Shown here: one piece after another, positions 53,506 through 64,000 of the stretch
Layout of the letters: every line of letters begins with the position of its first letter
How positions within the stretch are numbered: position 1 is the stretch's first letter
Source of the DNA: Astrothelium macrocarpum
Taxonomy: Eukaryota; Ascomycota; Dothideomycetes; Trypetheliales; Trypetheliaceae
DNA length: 64,000 bases
Direction of reading: 5' to 3'
Assembly: GCA_021030915.1 (NCBI GenBank)
Contig: JAGEMR010000019.1
Span: 248,001 to 312,000 of the forward strand
Position numbers and translations under genes: made by a program
The notes under the pieces: generated by a model
What the model was told of the DNA's origin: nothing
What the model saw: the letters and a program-made list of their open reading frames with translations, nothing else
Databases searched by the model: none

Positions 53506-54772
53506 TGGCGGTGATTTTTCTGCTGGTAACTCCTGAGATTTCGACGTTAGCGCTCTACATTCCGGAAACAGTTCCGAAGGATTATATTGGTCGGCAGTCC
53601 CTTACGAAATGACAGCACGGCTCAGCCTCTTTATCAAAAGACGTGCATTTTCCACGTTTAGATCATGGCCAGATTAAGGTTAGGCTTGGAAAAGAGAGAG
53701 AGAAGAGAATGAGAATGGAGGCCGCAATCAGTTACAACAATGACATAGATTAATAAATCGAGAATACATGCTAGGCCTTATGCGTATCCGTGGTGGTCTA
53801 CCGAGTTTCTACGGAGTGTTTCTTCTGTACTTGGTACATCAGAGAGTTTCCTCTAGCCAATGACTTTCTGCCGGAGGATGCTCCGGTAAATCAATTTCTG
53901 ATGCGTGGTTCAACGTCATCATAGTCGAAGCAATACCTTGACTAAATCCTATCACCTTACCTACCTCAGAGCGAGAAAGAATTACGAAATTATTTGTTAT
54001 TTATATTTTCTAAATCTTTCGTGCTCGCTATTGCTATCCTCAGCATGAAGTTCTATCATCGGTACACGTACTACTCTACTGTCGAATCTCCTTTAATTGC
54101 GTTTGTGGTGACTCTGTGAAAAACATTCTTAACCATTGGCTCGGAGGTAGTATCCGGCGCTATTTCCAAAGCCTAGATTAGCAAAGAGCAGCCGATTTGG
54201 CCTGATTCCGATGTAGGTTCAAGGCAAACTTGCGTGATTTACTTGTACTAGTTGGCACTCATTGGAGACCTGAGACTATGCCTACACCAAAGCAAAAATA
54301 CACGATTGTGTATAGGCAAAGCCCTGGATTGTCGCCGGAGCAAGAGATTACTTGCGTAGAGGGCGATTATTTCAAGCACGACGGACATTCAGCTTTCTAT
54401 GTACTTTGATATGCCAATTTGTTCACGCATTTTATTCTAGATATCAAGTGGGGCCGTCCATGGCAGCCGCTTCTTCTTTTCGGAATGCAATTCCGGCCAA
54501 TCAGAACCATTGGTCACGAACTTCCATCCCAACGGATTGTGAATTCTACATCTTCTCTGGCCGGGAAGAAATTCCGAGCCATCCATGCTCTATGTCGATT
54601 GTCATCAGGACGTGTACCTGTTCCAGTTTTGCGTGCGGGGGCCCGACGCATTCGCTCAGTATAAAAGACAAGGAAACATTGCTTCGTCCACGTGTAAATG
54701 CAGTGATCAGTGCGTTCCTAGATATATCAGTAACGATTTGGTAATTGATATGACCACAGCACGCTGCTCGTG
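53506..54772. other. Intergenic region between divergent regulator genes
   Basis: The first ~110 bases continue the open frame of the broken Zn2Cys6 gene. The remaining ~1.1 kb is AT-rich in parts (53990-54040) with no supported gene, and presumably holds the bZIP promoter. Confidence 0.45.
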
Positions 54773-55675
54773 ATGTCTCCGTCATTCTTCGAGCAAAACT
54801 CGTCTTTCTCCAATGACGTTTCACTGGTTCGCCCATACTCTATCAGCCCTCGAGACTTGATTGAGCCGACTTCAAAATCAGAACAATCTCTACCTCTGGC
54901 AGAATGGTCTTATGTTCCGTCAGACCTATGGTTCAAGTCCGATTATGAGCCTCCAACTCCGGCTACGCATATCTCTGGTTCAACTTCCGCTCTATCTAAT
55001 CAAGACGGTCATGCGCCACAATATCCATCAAAACCCAAGGGAAGAAAGCCAGGTTAGTTTTCAAATTGTATCATGGACAGTGGGTGAGCAAGTAGACTCA
55101 ATAACATAAAAGGCAGGCCAAGGCACACACGTACCAGTGAAGGAGATGTGCAGACGATGAAACGGGACCAGAAAAAAAATGCATCAACACAGATGAGAGG
55201 CTGTAAGCAGACGGCAGACGTTGGACGAGAGCAAGGCCTTGAGCGAAACAGGCAAGCAGCTGACCGCTGCCGGAGAAAAAAGAAAATCCAGCAAGAGAGG
55301 CTACAGGAGAAAGTGCGGGCACTTCAATCCAAGAATGATGAACTCCGCGATTGGGCTGCGCTTTTGAAGCTCGAGTGCCTGGAACTGAGGGAAGAGTGTC
55401 TTAAATATATTAATTGTACCTGCAGACGCGGTCTTCCCTTCCGTGATTACCTCTTGGGAAAAGTTGAGGCCGGGGCGACTATTAGCGGCGATATTGATAT
55501 ATCTGCTTCTGTGACTTCAGCTTCCACGAGCTCCCCAACTGTGATGCTATGTCGGCCCAAAGGATGTCAAGCGACTCGCGGTCCTGAGTATGGCGATGGT
55601 CCTGGTGTTGAGATAGATCAGGGATGGACACCTCACTCACCCATCGCGTGGGATATAGACGATGTACTAGGATAA
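54773..55675 (+). CDS. bZIP transcription factor
   Basis: Two exons, 54773-55052 and 55113-55675, joined over a 60-nt GTTAGT...AAAAG intron chosen because it alone links the frames (GRKPG to RPRHTR); 280 residues. The basic region ERNRQAADRCRRKKK (about 137-151) fits the N-x2-A-A-x2-C-R consensus of ATF/CREB-type bZIPs. The zipper has Leu at 157, 164, 171, 178 and 185. A GRKPGRPRH motif just before it looks like an AT-hook-type minor-groove contact. The Ser/Pro-rich N-terminus may be an activation or phosphorylation region. The start is the ATG at 54773; an upstream exon is not excluded. It may be stress-related like other fungal ATF/CREB bZIPs, but that is inference. Confidence 0.85.
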
Positions 55676-56320
55676 TATTCCGGAGTTGTACCCTCAGAGC
55701 TAGCTCTATCATATCCTATCCGACCAATGACCTCCGTCGTCACAACCTTTCACCCCTTCGCCATTCCGAATCGTTTCCTTAAATTCCATCAAACCGAACT
55801 TCGTAGAAAACACAATGAAACGTGACATTTTGCGATTCGGAGGGGTGCTCCGACTCCCCGGCTATGACGCTGCCAAGCAGCGGAAAGGGATCTTCTCATT
55901 GGTCGGAAGTAGCTTCCGATAGCGTCTTGTGCGCCCCTGACTAGCTGTCTATCCAACGAACAACGTCCGGCAGGAAGATCGACACTTACGGCAGTATGAA
56001 GAAGTTTCACGCTGTATCTGTACATCAATTTTGTTCCGTGGCAAACCCTCGATGCAGCTTGTTCTGACGTTACCCAGCGATGCATTCCGTCCCTAAAGAG
56101 CTACCTTTCAAATCAAAGTGTCATCTAAGGCACCGCACTGGAGCTGTTTCCGCTCCCATAACCAATCGTATCTCCAATGCATCAGATTGTTAGTGTGGGG
56201 CGGTGGTAGACGAGGCGGCGTGGCGTACGTTAAAAAAACAAGAGCAACCCTTGGTATTCCCATTGTGATGTGCAGTAACCAGGCTTTCAAGACGTCGCAA
56301 AATCTTGGACTTATTTGGTC
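55676..56320. other. Intergenic region
   Basis: Between the bZIP gene and the next Zn2Cys6 gene, both on the plus strand. No supported gene; presumably the promoter of the latter. Confidence 0.4.
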
Positions 56321-59219
56321 ATGGTCTTCCGTGGTCGACGGCGTCAAAGAGGTCGAGGACGCAGTCCTGGGCTTGATCAGCAAAGCCAAGCTCACGCCGA
56401 GCAAGCGTCGTCCCCCCAGGCAGCTGGTAAGTCAAAAGACCTTTTGCCCTCGGCACTATATTACTCCAAAAATTGATAGCCGCTGCTGTCTGCACTCTTG
56501 CTTACACATTGGATTTAGGATCCGGCGATGTTCCAGCTCCACAAGAAGTAACTGGTCCCCCTCAGTATATTGCTATACCCCGTATACAACGTGAGGGTGT
56601 GTCTTCAGTGAGCACCGAGAGACAACGGGTCAGCCATGCTTGCGAAGCCTGCAGACAATCCAAGACACGATGTTCGGGTAGCCAACCACAATGCAAAAGA
56701 TGTTTGGAGCTGGGTATTCCGTGCATATATGCGGCTGGCAAAAGAGGACAGCATATACAGTGGGTGTTCCAAGGCTTCTCGCTCCACATAATGCTGAGTG
56801 GTAAGGGAATTTGAGCAGCTCAAGGCACAGAATGCTCGGATGCTTGACGTACTCGTCGACTTGCGCTCCCGGACCGCTACCGAAGATCAACAAGTTATCC
56901 AAGACTGTCTCGATTGGGTGGTTCGTTGAACGCCAGCCTTGTTGAACCTGAAATTCCATAAACCTCTGGCTAATGTTTGCAGGCGAGAGAGTCTGGATTG
57001 TCTGCAGGTGTGAAGCGCACGCTTTCAGGCGGGCCAAGTGGAACAGTGGGGTCCGTCGCGGCGACAGAAGACAACACGCCAGCCAGCGTTGGATCTCCAG
57101 GGTCGACTGATATCCTCGGCGAAGATGTCGAAACGGAGGATCGAGCAAGAGCTATTGGATACCTTGGCAGAGGCTCCGATATTCAATGGCTGCGTACGGC
57201 GCAAGAGCGGCGATTTCAAGATCTCCAGGAGCGATCTGAGCGACATGGCTCACATGACACCTCTGGCGCGTCCATTGGTATTCCATCCTCCCCAAGAATT
57301 CGACAACGAGACGAGTCCCCAGAACCGCTGGCTGCAGCTACTTATCATCTTGATGAGCAGGATATGCTAACTACTCAACTCATTGACACCAATGAAATGC
57401 CAACGAAGGAAGTATCACACACCTTATTCAACTATTTCATGCGAAACGCCAATGCTGAATTTCCATTCATTGAAGATGGCTGGACAGTGGATGGGATGTT
57501 AGATGCGATTCGCGACGCTCAAAACCAGGGCCAAACGCGATTGGAGTCAAGGTATCGAGCATTACTCAACATTATCTTCGCAATTGGCGCAAGCTATGCG
57601 CATCTTATTGGCGATGCTCAAGGCGATGAACGTGACCATTTCATCTATTATAGTCGCGCCCGGATGCTTGGCCTAGACGGAGTGGGGTTCGTAGAGCATC
57701 CAACTTATCAGCTTGTCCAGATTGCTGCGCTTACAGGCTTCTACTACCTCTGTAGCAGCCAAATCAGCCGGTATGCGGTATTTTTCACCGTACATAATGC
57801 AGCTGAGAAAGACGTAGGGCATGGATGATTACCAGTTACGCAATCAGAGCAGCGTTTGCGGTTGGTCTGCATGTCCGGAACGAATATCCGAAATTTCCAG
57901 AAGTGCGAAGACAGGCGCGCGTGCGTTTGTGGTGGGCGCTTTGGCTGCTTGAACGCCATCTTGTCATGCTGAGCGGCCGCCCTACAGCTCTTGATGACCG
58001 CCACTGCTCTGTTCCCCGTCCGAGCGCAGCAACAATACCCAATTTCCTATCTCTTGGTGCCCAATGGAGCAAGAATCTTGCTCATCAGTATTTTGACCTT
58101 CGCATAGACTTAGCAAAGATCAATCAAAATATCCTTGACTCACTGTATTCGCCTTTGGTTGTTTCAAAATCCTGGGCTAATCTTCAGGAGAATATTCAAC
58201 GTATCGGAGAGGCCCTGAGGCAATGGCGAGATCATGTTCCAGCTGCTTTCGATTTTACTACGATTGGACGTCGCAGCCCTGAACATGTACGTTGCGCACG
58301 GACACTAGGATTTTACTATTACATGGGTCGCATCATAGTTTCAAGGCCATGTCTTTGTCCTCTCGATCTACGAATGGAAGGCCAAACGTCACGCTCCTCC
58401 GACTTCAATCATAGAACAGCGAAGGAATGCGTAGAAGCAGCTGAAAACGTCATCGACCTCATACCAGACGCCTTCAACCCTGAACATTTTGACCCTGTAA
58501 AGCTCTATGAATATGGACCTTGGTATGACCAAATCAATATCATGATGCGAGCGTCTGCAATCTTTATGCTTGAGTTGTCGTATGGCGCTCCTCATACCAA
58601 CGGCGGAAGGGACGTCTTACTTTCAAAAGCCAAAAAGTTCGTATCGTGGCTCAGGGAAATGGCAAAGCATAATGCAGCCGCTTACCGCGCTTGGAAAACT
58701 TGTACAAACCTCGTCGTAATTTTCGCGCCGCGTGCGGGCATGGACATATCAGAAATCGAAACAGCGTCACCGCCGAAAGGCCCTCCGGAATGGGGCGGTC
58801 GGCACCATAGCATCTACCCGAGTTCGCACAGTGTTCTCTCCTACCAGTCTTTGGTAGACTCTTCGCGTAAAGACCCAAGCCAGATTCCAGCGCATCATCA
58901 AGGAACTTCAGCACCGCTTGCTCCCAGAGTGCAGCCCGAATTTCAGTCACCATTTTATCCCCAGTTCTCCAGTTCAGACACAGCGTCACAAGAGCCTTGG
59001 CTTGGCGAGATACCCTTCGATCTTGATCAGTTACCAACTGATATGTTCAGCGATCCCACGAACACCAACTGGGATCTGCTACTATCTACGCCTCACACCC
59101 AATGGAATCGACAGGAGACAGGGGACTTGCTGCAGCACCTAGGAGAGCAATATAACTGCGAAGCAGCACCGCATATAGGACCGCCTTTCAACAGTAAAGA
59201 TGCTAATCGCGACAATTAA
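56321..59219 (+). CDS. Zn2Cys6 transcription factor with fungal_trans domain
   Basis: Five exons: 56321-56426, 56519-56759, 56806-56917, 56983-57770, 57818-59219, all GT-AG and in phase; 882 residues. The start ATG at 56321 opens an Arg-rich leader (MVFRGRRRQRGRGR). The binuclear cluster is Cys77, Cys80, Cys87, Cys94, Cys97, Cys104 (C-x2-C-x6-C-x6-C-x2-C-x6-C). A coiled linker follows (EFEQLKAQNARMLDVLVDLR), then the middle homology region with YYLCSSQISRAWMITSYAIR and LWWALWLLERHLVMLSGRP, the classical fungal_trans signature. The C-terminus is Gln/Ser/Pro/Asp-rich, typical of an activation domain. The last intron (57771-57817) uses the GTAG acceptor that restores RAWMITSYAIR. Target pathway unknown; neither neighbouring metabolic gene nor operon-like context helps. 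Confidence 0.9.
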
Positions 59220-59689
59220 AACAAAGTAACACAGTCAGGACAGTGATGCCGTATGCTAGTAGGTAGGCACAGTCCACTCGCGCATTTTTACTCCTGTCGC
59301 TTACATGTTCTGCATCCCACAGGTTGTCCTCTTTCTCATACTTGGCTTATTAGTATGAAATATTAAATGATAGATCCTACGATGTGGTGGTACAATTCAG
59401 AGTCGGTGTTCTTCTGAGTTAACCAGGACATGAAGGCACCCTCTTTTAATGCGATGCCTCGCCCGTTGACCCGCCAAGTCCGCCCGCTACGATGATGAAA
59501 CTCGCACTTCCTTTGAATCATCGGCACGCTGTTTTTTGTTCTTACGTAACCCAGACCAAACAACTAGCTGCACCCACCTTCTTCTTTCCTAACTCTCCGC
59601 CCTCTCTACGCCAACTCTCGTCCAAAAACCGTCCAAGCCTGGACTCGCTCTGAAGTTATGCGATTCATCTCCGTACATAGTTATCTACG
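59220..59689. other. Convergent 3' intergenic region
   Basis: 470 bp between the regulator and kinase genes. A 66-codon minus-strand frame here has no recognisable features. Confidence 0.45.
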
Positions 59690-60756
59690 CTAAATGGAAA
59701 GGTCGTCGGAGACCTCGTCTTCTATGGTCCATCGATGCTCGATGCAGCCGGTTATTGCGATACGTTTGGATATGTCGACTCTGAGCATAAGATTGATAAG
59801 TTCTAATGCAGCGTCGCCAACACCGTCCCAGAAAGGGCTAGGATACGCAAATACACCCAGTTTAATCTGCTCTCGCATTTTCAAAGGAAATTGCTCGCGG
59901 TAGAGCTCGTCGCTGAATGGAAAGTGCCCACAGAGACAGACGTACAGGATGACTCCGGCTGACCAAACGTCAACAGCTGGCGTATATTGTCGCTCATTCT
60001 CCGGGATCAAGATTTCCGGGGCCATATAGTGAGGCGTTCCATAGAGATTTGACGACCTGCTCGTACGGATCGTTCCGGCGTGGCCAAAATCGCAGATTCG
60101 GATATTCAGATGTCGATCTGTAAGCAGGATGTTCTCGGGCTTCAGATCTCGATGGATGATTTGCCGCTTGTGCTGCGCTCCTCTCGATGAGTGATACACC
60201 ATGAGCATATTAGGCCGGAAAAAACATCAAAACTTACAAGATATGACAAAGCTTCAAACATCTGCCTAAATATCTTTCTTGCGTCATGTTCCCCGAGTCG
60301 TTCCACTATGGCGAGCAAATCATATAGAGAGCCCTTGGGAGCAAGCTCTAAAACCAAGTATGTAGTGTCTTTGCTGGCGAAAGCATCTTTAATTCCTAGA
60401 ATATTTCGATGCTTAATACTCGCCAGCACACTGGCTTCGTGGAATGAGCCGATGTCCTGGTAGCCCAATTCTAGTTCAGAAACTCGGTCGACACATTTCA
60501 CAGCATATGGGATCCCTGATGACTTTTCAATGCATCGATATACTCGGCCGAAGCGGCCATGACCCAGCTGATGCTGCAAAGTGTATTCGTGAGCGAATCT
60601 CCTCGATTCCTCCTTTTCTTCCTCATCTGAAGGTGCTGTTATTGGCGGTGATTGCCGTGATTCATCACTTGATAAAGGCCAAGAATAAAACATGAGACCA
60701 CTTGATGTCCTTGCACTACTGGAATTAGTGCTGCACTTGCGCTCTAGTTCTTCCAT
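59690..60756 (-). CDS. Serine/threonine protein kinase (CAMK-like)
   Basis: Two exons on the minus strand, 60756-60238 and 60172-59690, split by a 65-nt GTAAGT...GCGCAG intron; 333 residues from the ATG at 60756. A Ser-rich leader of ~55 residues precedes a complete kinase domain: glycine loop GHGRFGRVYRC, Lys87 in YAVKCVD, HRDLKPEN (Asp182, Asn187), DFGHAG (Asp201), and YMAPEIL. All catalytic residues are present, so it should be active. The subdomain VIII-XI pattern (VDVWSAGVILYVCLCGHFPF) resembles Chk/CAMK-type kinases. There is no FHA or other accessory domain, and the protein ends shortly after the kinase fold. The open frame continues upstream of the ATG, so an extra 5' exon is possible. 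Confidence 0.88.
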
Positions 60757-61714
60757 TGCTGCGTATCGAGGCTCGAAATTTGACAAAAATTGGCGAGACG
60801 TACCATTCCTGAGAATAAATAATTTACATATAGTTTATATATCAGCTTTTTCAATGTAAGATGTAAGAATGATGGCATACTTGCAGTAGCCGCCATGTTC
60901 ACAGCCAGAAGCCAGTTTTGAAACAGATACAGAGCTTAGCAAGAAGACGACCATCATCTAAGCGTACTTCTGCGCTTTTGATTGGCCGGAAACTTTATCC
61001 GAGCTAAGCATGTCAAGACTTGACAGTTGCCGATTGGCCTGATCATAATTACAAAAGTGCTGCAAGATGCCTGCTTCAGCATTCCCCTTATGCTCTTTTT
61101 CTTTGGACTTACTCATTCTTATGTAGCTCAGAGAAGCTGTTGATTAAGCCCTGGACATGCTATCTAATCAATCAGACCCTTAATGTACAGCGTTTCCAAG
61201 GTTAAGGTAGGTCGCTCATGTATAGAATTTCAACCCCGCCCGCTTCAATTGGCCCGACAATCTTACAGGATATCCGGCTCTTACCATTGACTAGCCATTA
61301 CTACCGCTACCTGCTGCTACTACTGTCTTGAGTAATAAAGACTGAGACACTCCACTTACTTATCCGTACTCTATCAGCCCTAGAAGGTTGTACAAATCAA
61401 ATCTGAATCTACTTTTATCTATATCTCTGCTAGATGGTTTTGTGACTTATGTATTACGTTCGGATATTAAAGAACTATCATACTTTCAACATCTATCATA
61501 ACAGTAGTTGAGTCGATCGCCCATTTGGTTTCTGAACATCAAAACTTTTCCTCGGCCTGTTCCTCGCGACGTCCTGCATCGCTGTGCAACATGATATTAT
61601 GAGCGCAAGAAATATCGTACACAAAAATGATGTCTAAATATCGCTCCATGTCCTGCGTGATGATACAAGGCAAAAGTCTATCATATGAGTTGAAAGTCAA
61701 ATTGAGTGACGATA
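60757..61714. other. Intergenic region with a possible bZIP-gene fragment
   Basis: 958 bp without a supported gene. Around 61367-61450 the plus strand reads PYSISPR and continues with weak collinear similarity to the N-terminal exon of the bZIP gene at 54.8 kb; possibly a decayed duplicate. Confidence 0.4.
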
Positions 61715-63710
61715 CTAGGGACGCCAAGGCTGATATCGCCAATGCGAAGACCAAGTCCTAATTGTGTTCACCTGGTCTTTTCCTCCAAAAGGGTCTTCAT
61801 TGCGATGCACACTATCGATATGATTGAGAAATTCGTCTCCGTTGATGAATGGCGGGCCGTTGCAGTCTTCACCCGGACAGTGAAATCGAATACCAGTTGC
61901 AAAATGCTCCCATCTCGCTCTGTCATTCGTACGTTGTCGTCGCCGATTAACCAATTCTTTAGCGCAATTCTGAAATGTTTGATAGTTCACCGGTAATTTG
62001 ATCCACTCATTGAAGCTGTCCTGGATAGTCTTCAGTGTTTGAGATCCCGGCTCTTTGGTAAACGGACGTTTCTTTGGCTTCCATTCGTCTAATTCCATCT
62101 TCAGACCACCAGGATTGTTCAGTCGATAATATGGTTTTTGCTTCTGCTGCATTTTTGTGTCTACTGCTTCATGGACTGGCTCAGGGTCCGAGCCTTCATT
62201 AAAATATCGCTTGAGTCTTCTCTTCAAGCCTATTATCGAATTGGTATCTCCACGAGATGTTCCGATACTCACAACAGCCCCAAACGAATTTGACCCATAA
62301 AGATCTTCGAGTTCACGAGTGCCCTCCATTGTTGGGTTGTTGTTTGCATGTAGACCGCCGTCTGCGTATACAATCCTCTCTCCATTACCAGTTGTTTGTG
62401 TATTCGATCTGAGGGATTTGAAATAGAAAGGCGCTGCTGTTGCTGCTTGAGCCACCTTCCATATTGGCCATTTGTGGGACTCGCTAGAACGTTGATTGCT
62501 GTTGTCCGCTTGCGCCGGCAACTTTTTCACACCCGAAAATGAAGCGCCGGTTTGTGATCGATCTGTTGGATGGCGTGAGCCCTTCATAATTTTGCTGTGA
62601 TTCCCGTAGTTCCAGCCCCTCCTCGTATTATCGTAGGAACGTATCAGCGTTGCTTCGGATATTGAGGCGGCATCCGATCGGGTTTGTTTCATGGTGGTAA
62701 CAAAGCTTTTGAACATTTAGTAGATCCGACTTGATTTCGTCTTCGCTTAAGGCACTCACGTTCCACAAACTCCAAGTTCAGAGGGAAACATAGCATCTTC
62801 GTTTTCATTAGAGGAAATTTCACATCGTTTGATTGAAATGTCTCTAAAAGCGTCCTCTAGCACGTCGCTATTGTACTTTGCTCGATTTGTTACACCGAAT
62901 GAGAGTGCTGTGAAGAGCCGTGGTCTTCCGAATATTCTATTACCAAGGGTCTTGTATGCGTATAGGCAATCGGCAACAGGCATACGAAGTCTGCCTAGCA
63001 TGATTGCAATAAGCCTAGCTGTGAGATTAACCTTGCTCGAGGAAAGGCGCGACGCCTACTTACGCTCCCGTGCTTGAACCGCCGATTACGTCAAAATAAT
63101 GGCATGGCAGATATTTTCTAGTATCCTTCCATGTATCAAACTTATACTCATGCTCTCCGGGATCAAACGGGCCATGAGATACATTTTCAGGAAAGGGCAA
63201 GGGCGAGAAGCTGTCTTCGGCAGGTTCTGAAAGATCGAGTTCTTCTCGCGCAATGCATTCCATGAGTTGCGCAAGCGCAAGAAGAGTCCAAACACCGCGT
63301 ATGCCACCACCATCTGTTTTGAAGCGCGGTTAGAATGCAGGCTTCACGCCGTTAAAGGAAAGTGAAAGAGACTAACCCAAACTCAGTAAATTGCGCTCTT
63401 TCCAAGCCAATGGTAGAATGCGAGAGAATTGTTGAGGTTCTTTATATTCAGTGGGCAATGGTTCCTCAGTAATTGGAGACCCTGTAATTGTAGAGTCCAT
63501 ATCGCCCGATATTGCCAACAACCAGGGAATAATAGATTGGCATTGTACAACATATTTCTAAGACGTTCGTTGGAATACAGGTAGTGATCTTGAGCTAACC
63601 TGAAGCAATAGAGAAAGGTTAGAAGCGCTTAGACAGTTGGTATTGCCACAAACGCAGCTGCAGCTTGGGCAAAGTAGCAATTCAGGCATCCCTTGCAGGC
63701 TGACTCCAGG
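61715..63710 (-). CDS. Patatin-like phospholipase with C-terminal C2H2 finger (5' end uncertain)
   Basis: Lipid acyl hydrolase of the patatin/PNPLA family. Exons on the minus strand: 63710-63600, 63557-63377, 63313-63064, 63014-62760, 62705-61715; introns of 42-63 nt, all in phase. The oxyanion loop is LSLDGGGIRGVWTLLALAQL, the nucleophile elbow GGSSTGA (Ser in G-x-S-x-G), and the catalytic Asp is in YADGGLHANNNP, so the Ser-Asp dyad is complete. The first mapped exon is Cys-rich (CPSCSCVCGNTNC), like a zinc ribbon. The C-terminus carries a C2H2-like finger FHCPGEDCNGPPF then FLNHIDSVH. An ATG at 63689 could start the protein, but the frame enters through a TAG acceptor at 63711, so further exons may lie beyond the window edge. 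Fungal patatin proteins of this kind often belong to NLR-like or lipid-signalling systems. Confidence 0.87.
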
Positions 63711-64000
63711 CTACAAGGCGTTTAGAGATGAGATGTGCTTTTTCTAAAGCACGGTTCAATAGGCTTAAGCTTTCGCCAAATCCGGCAGACGGCCAAAAGC
63801 AAACTTCGATACCAGACAGAAAAGCGCTCAAACGCATACGGCAATAAGTGGCGGTAGCAGCGGGAAAGTGATCGATTTCAATTTAGCCATTGGATAGAAC
63901 CTGAGTAAAACCGGCTACCCCAAAAGAGCCATTATGTACCGTTGCAATTAATCGTCAGCTCTTACGTGCATTTGGTTCCAGCCTCGTGTTTGATCGAGTT
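63711..64000. other. Window edge, possible upstream exons of the patatin gene
   Basis: No complete gene. On the minus strand a GTAAG donor near 63966, preceded by an open stretch, could mark a further 5' exon of the patatin gene; this is tentative. Confidence 0.3.

Noticed and set aside
54352..54744. 130-codon plus-strand frame upstream of the bZIP gene
   Set aside because: No domain, no clear start context, and an overlapping frame of equal quality; more likely promoter DNA.
1..64000. CRISPR arrays, bacterial operons or prophage
   Set aside because: No regularly spaced direct repeats with unique spacers; gene structure with introns is eukaryotic throughout.

Overview
The window is nuclear DNA of a filamentous ascomycete (Pezizomycotina). 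The evidence is many short GT-AG introns of about 42-65 nt, several HET-domain (heterokaryon incompatibility) genes, Zn2Cys6 and bZIP regulators, a JEN carboxylate permease, and fungal-type core genes (Sse1/Hsp88, Fta1/CENP-L, PDH E2, Sec7). All assignments come from reading the sequence; no database was searched.

Layout. 1-5 kb: a JEN-type carboxylate transporter and an NRPS-like adenylation-domain gene broken by one in-frame TGA. 5-13 kb: an HNH-nuclease-like gene diverging from a tandem pair of large HET-like paralogues; the first paralogue has lost key HET residues. 13-23.8 kb: an accessory, decayed stretch with an intact P450, a HET pseudogene, a phosphotransferase (APH) pseudogene, a small zinc-finger ORF, a 17-bp minisatellite, four degenerate copies of an unnamed ~90-bp repeat, and long stretches with no gene.

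23.8-44.8 kb: a compact conserved block with a MYND-finger protein, an unknown basic nuclear-type protein, a dual-specificity-phosphatase-like protein, Hsp110 Sse1, the CENP-L homologue Fta1, pyruvate dehydrogenase E2, the ARF-GEF Sec7 and a multi-pass membrane protein. 44.8-64 kb: a second accessory stretch with a ZZ-finger/HET giant followed by a multi-pass membrane protein gene (possible functional pair), a broken Zn2Cys6 regulator, a bZIP gene, a five-exon Zn2Cys6 regulator, a Ser/Thr kinase and a patatin-like phospholipase whose 5' end may lie beyond the window.

The accessory genes share a theme: self/non-self recognition and signalling (HET, patatin, APH-like), regulators, and single-substitution loss of function. 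Four accessory genes carry in-frame stops that C:G to T:A transitions could explain, while the core block is intact. I resolved exon structures by hand for the transporter, adenylation gene, MYND gene, Sse1, E2, Sec7, the 44-kb membrane protein, bZIP, both Zn2Cys6 genes, kinase and patatin. Sse1 contains a 195-nt in-frame segment with perfect intron signals.
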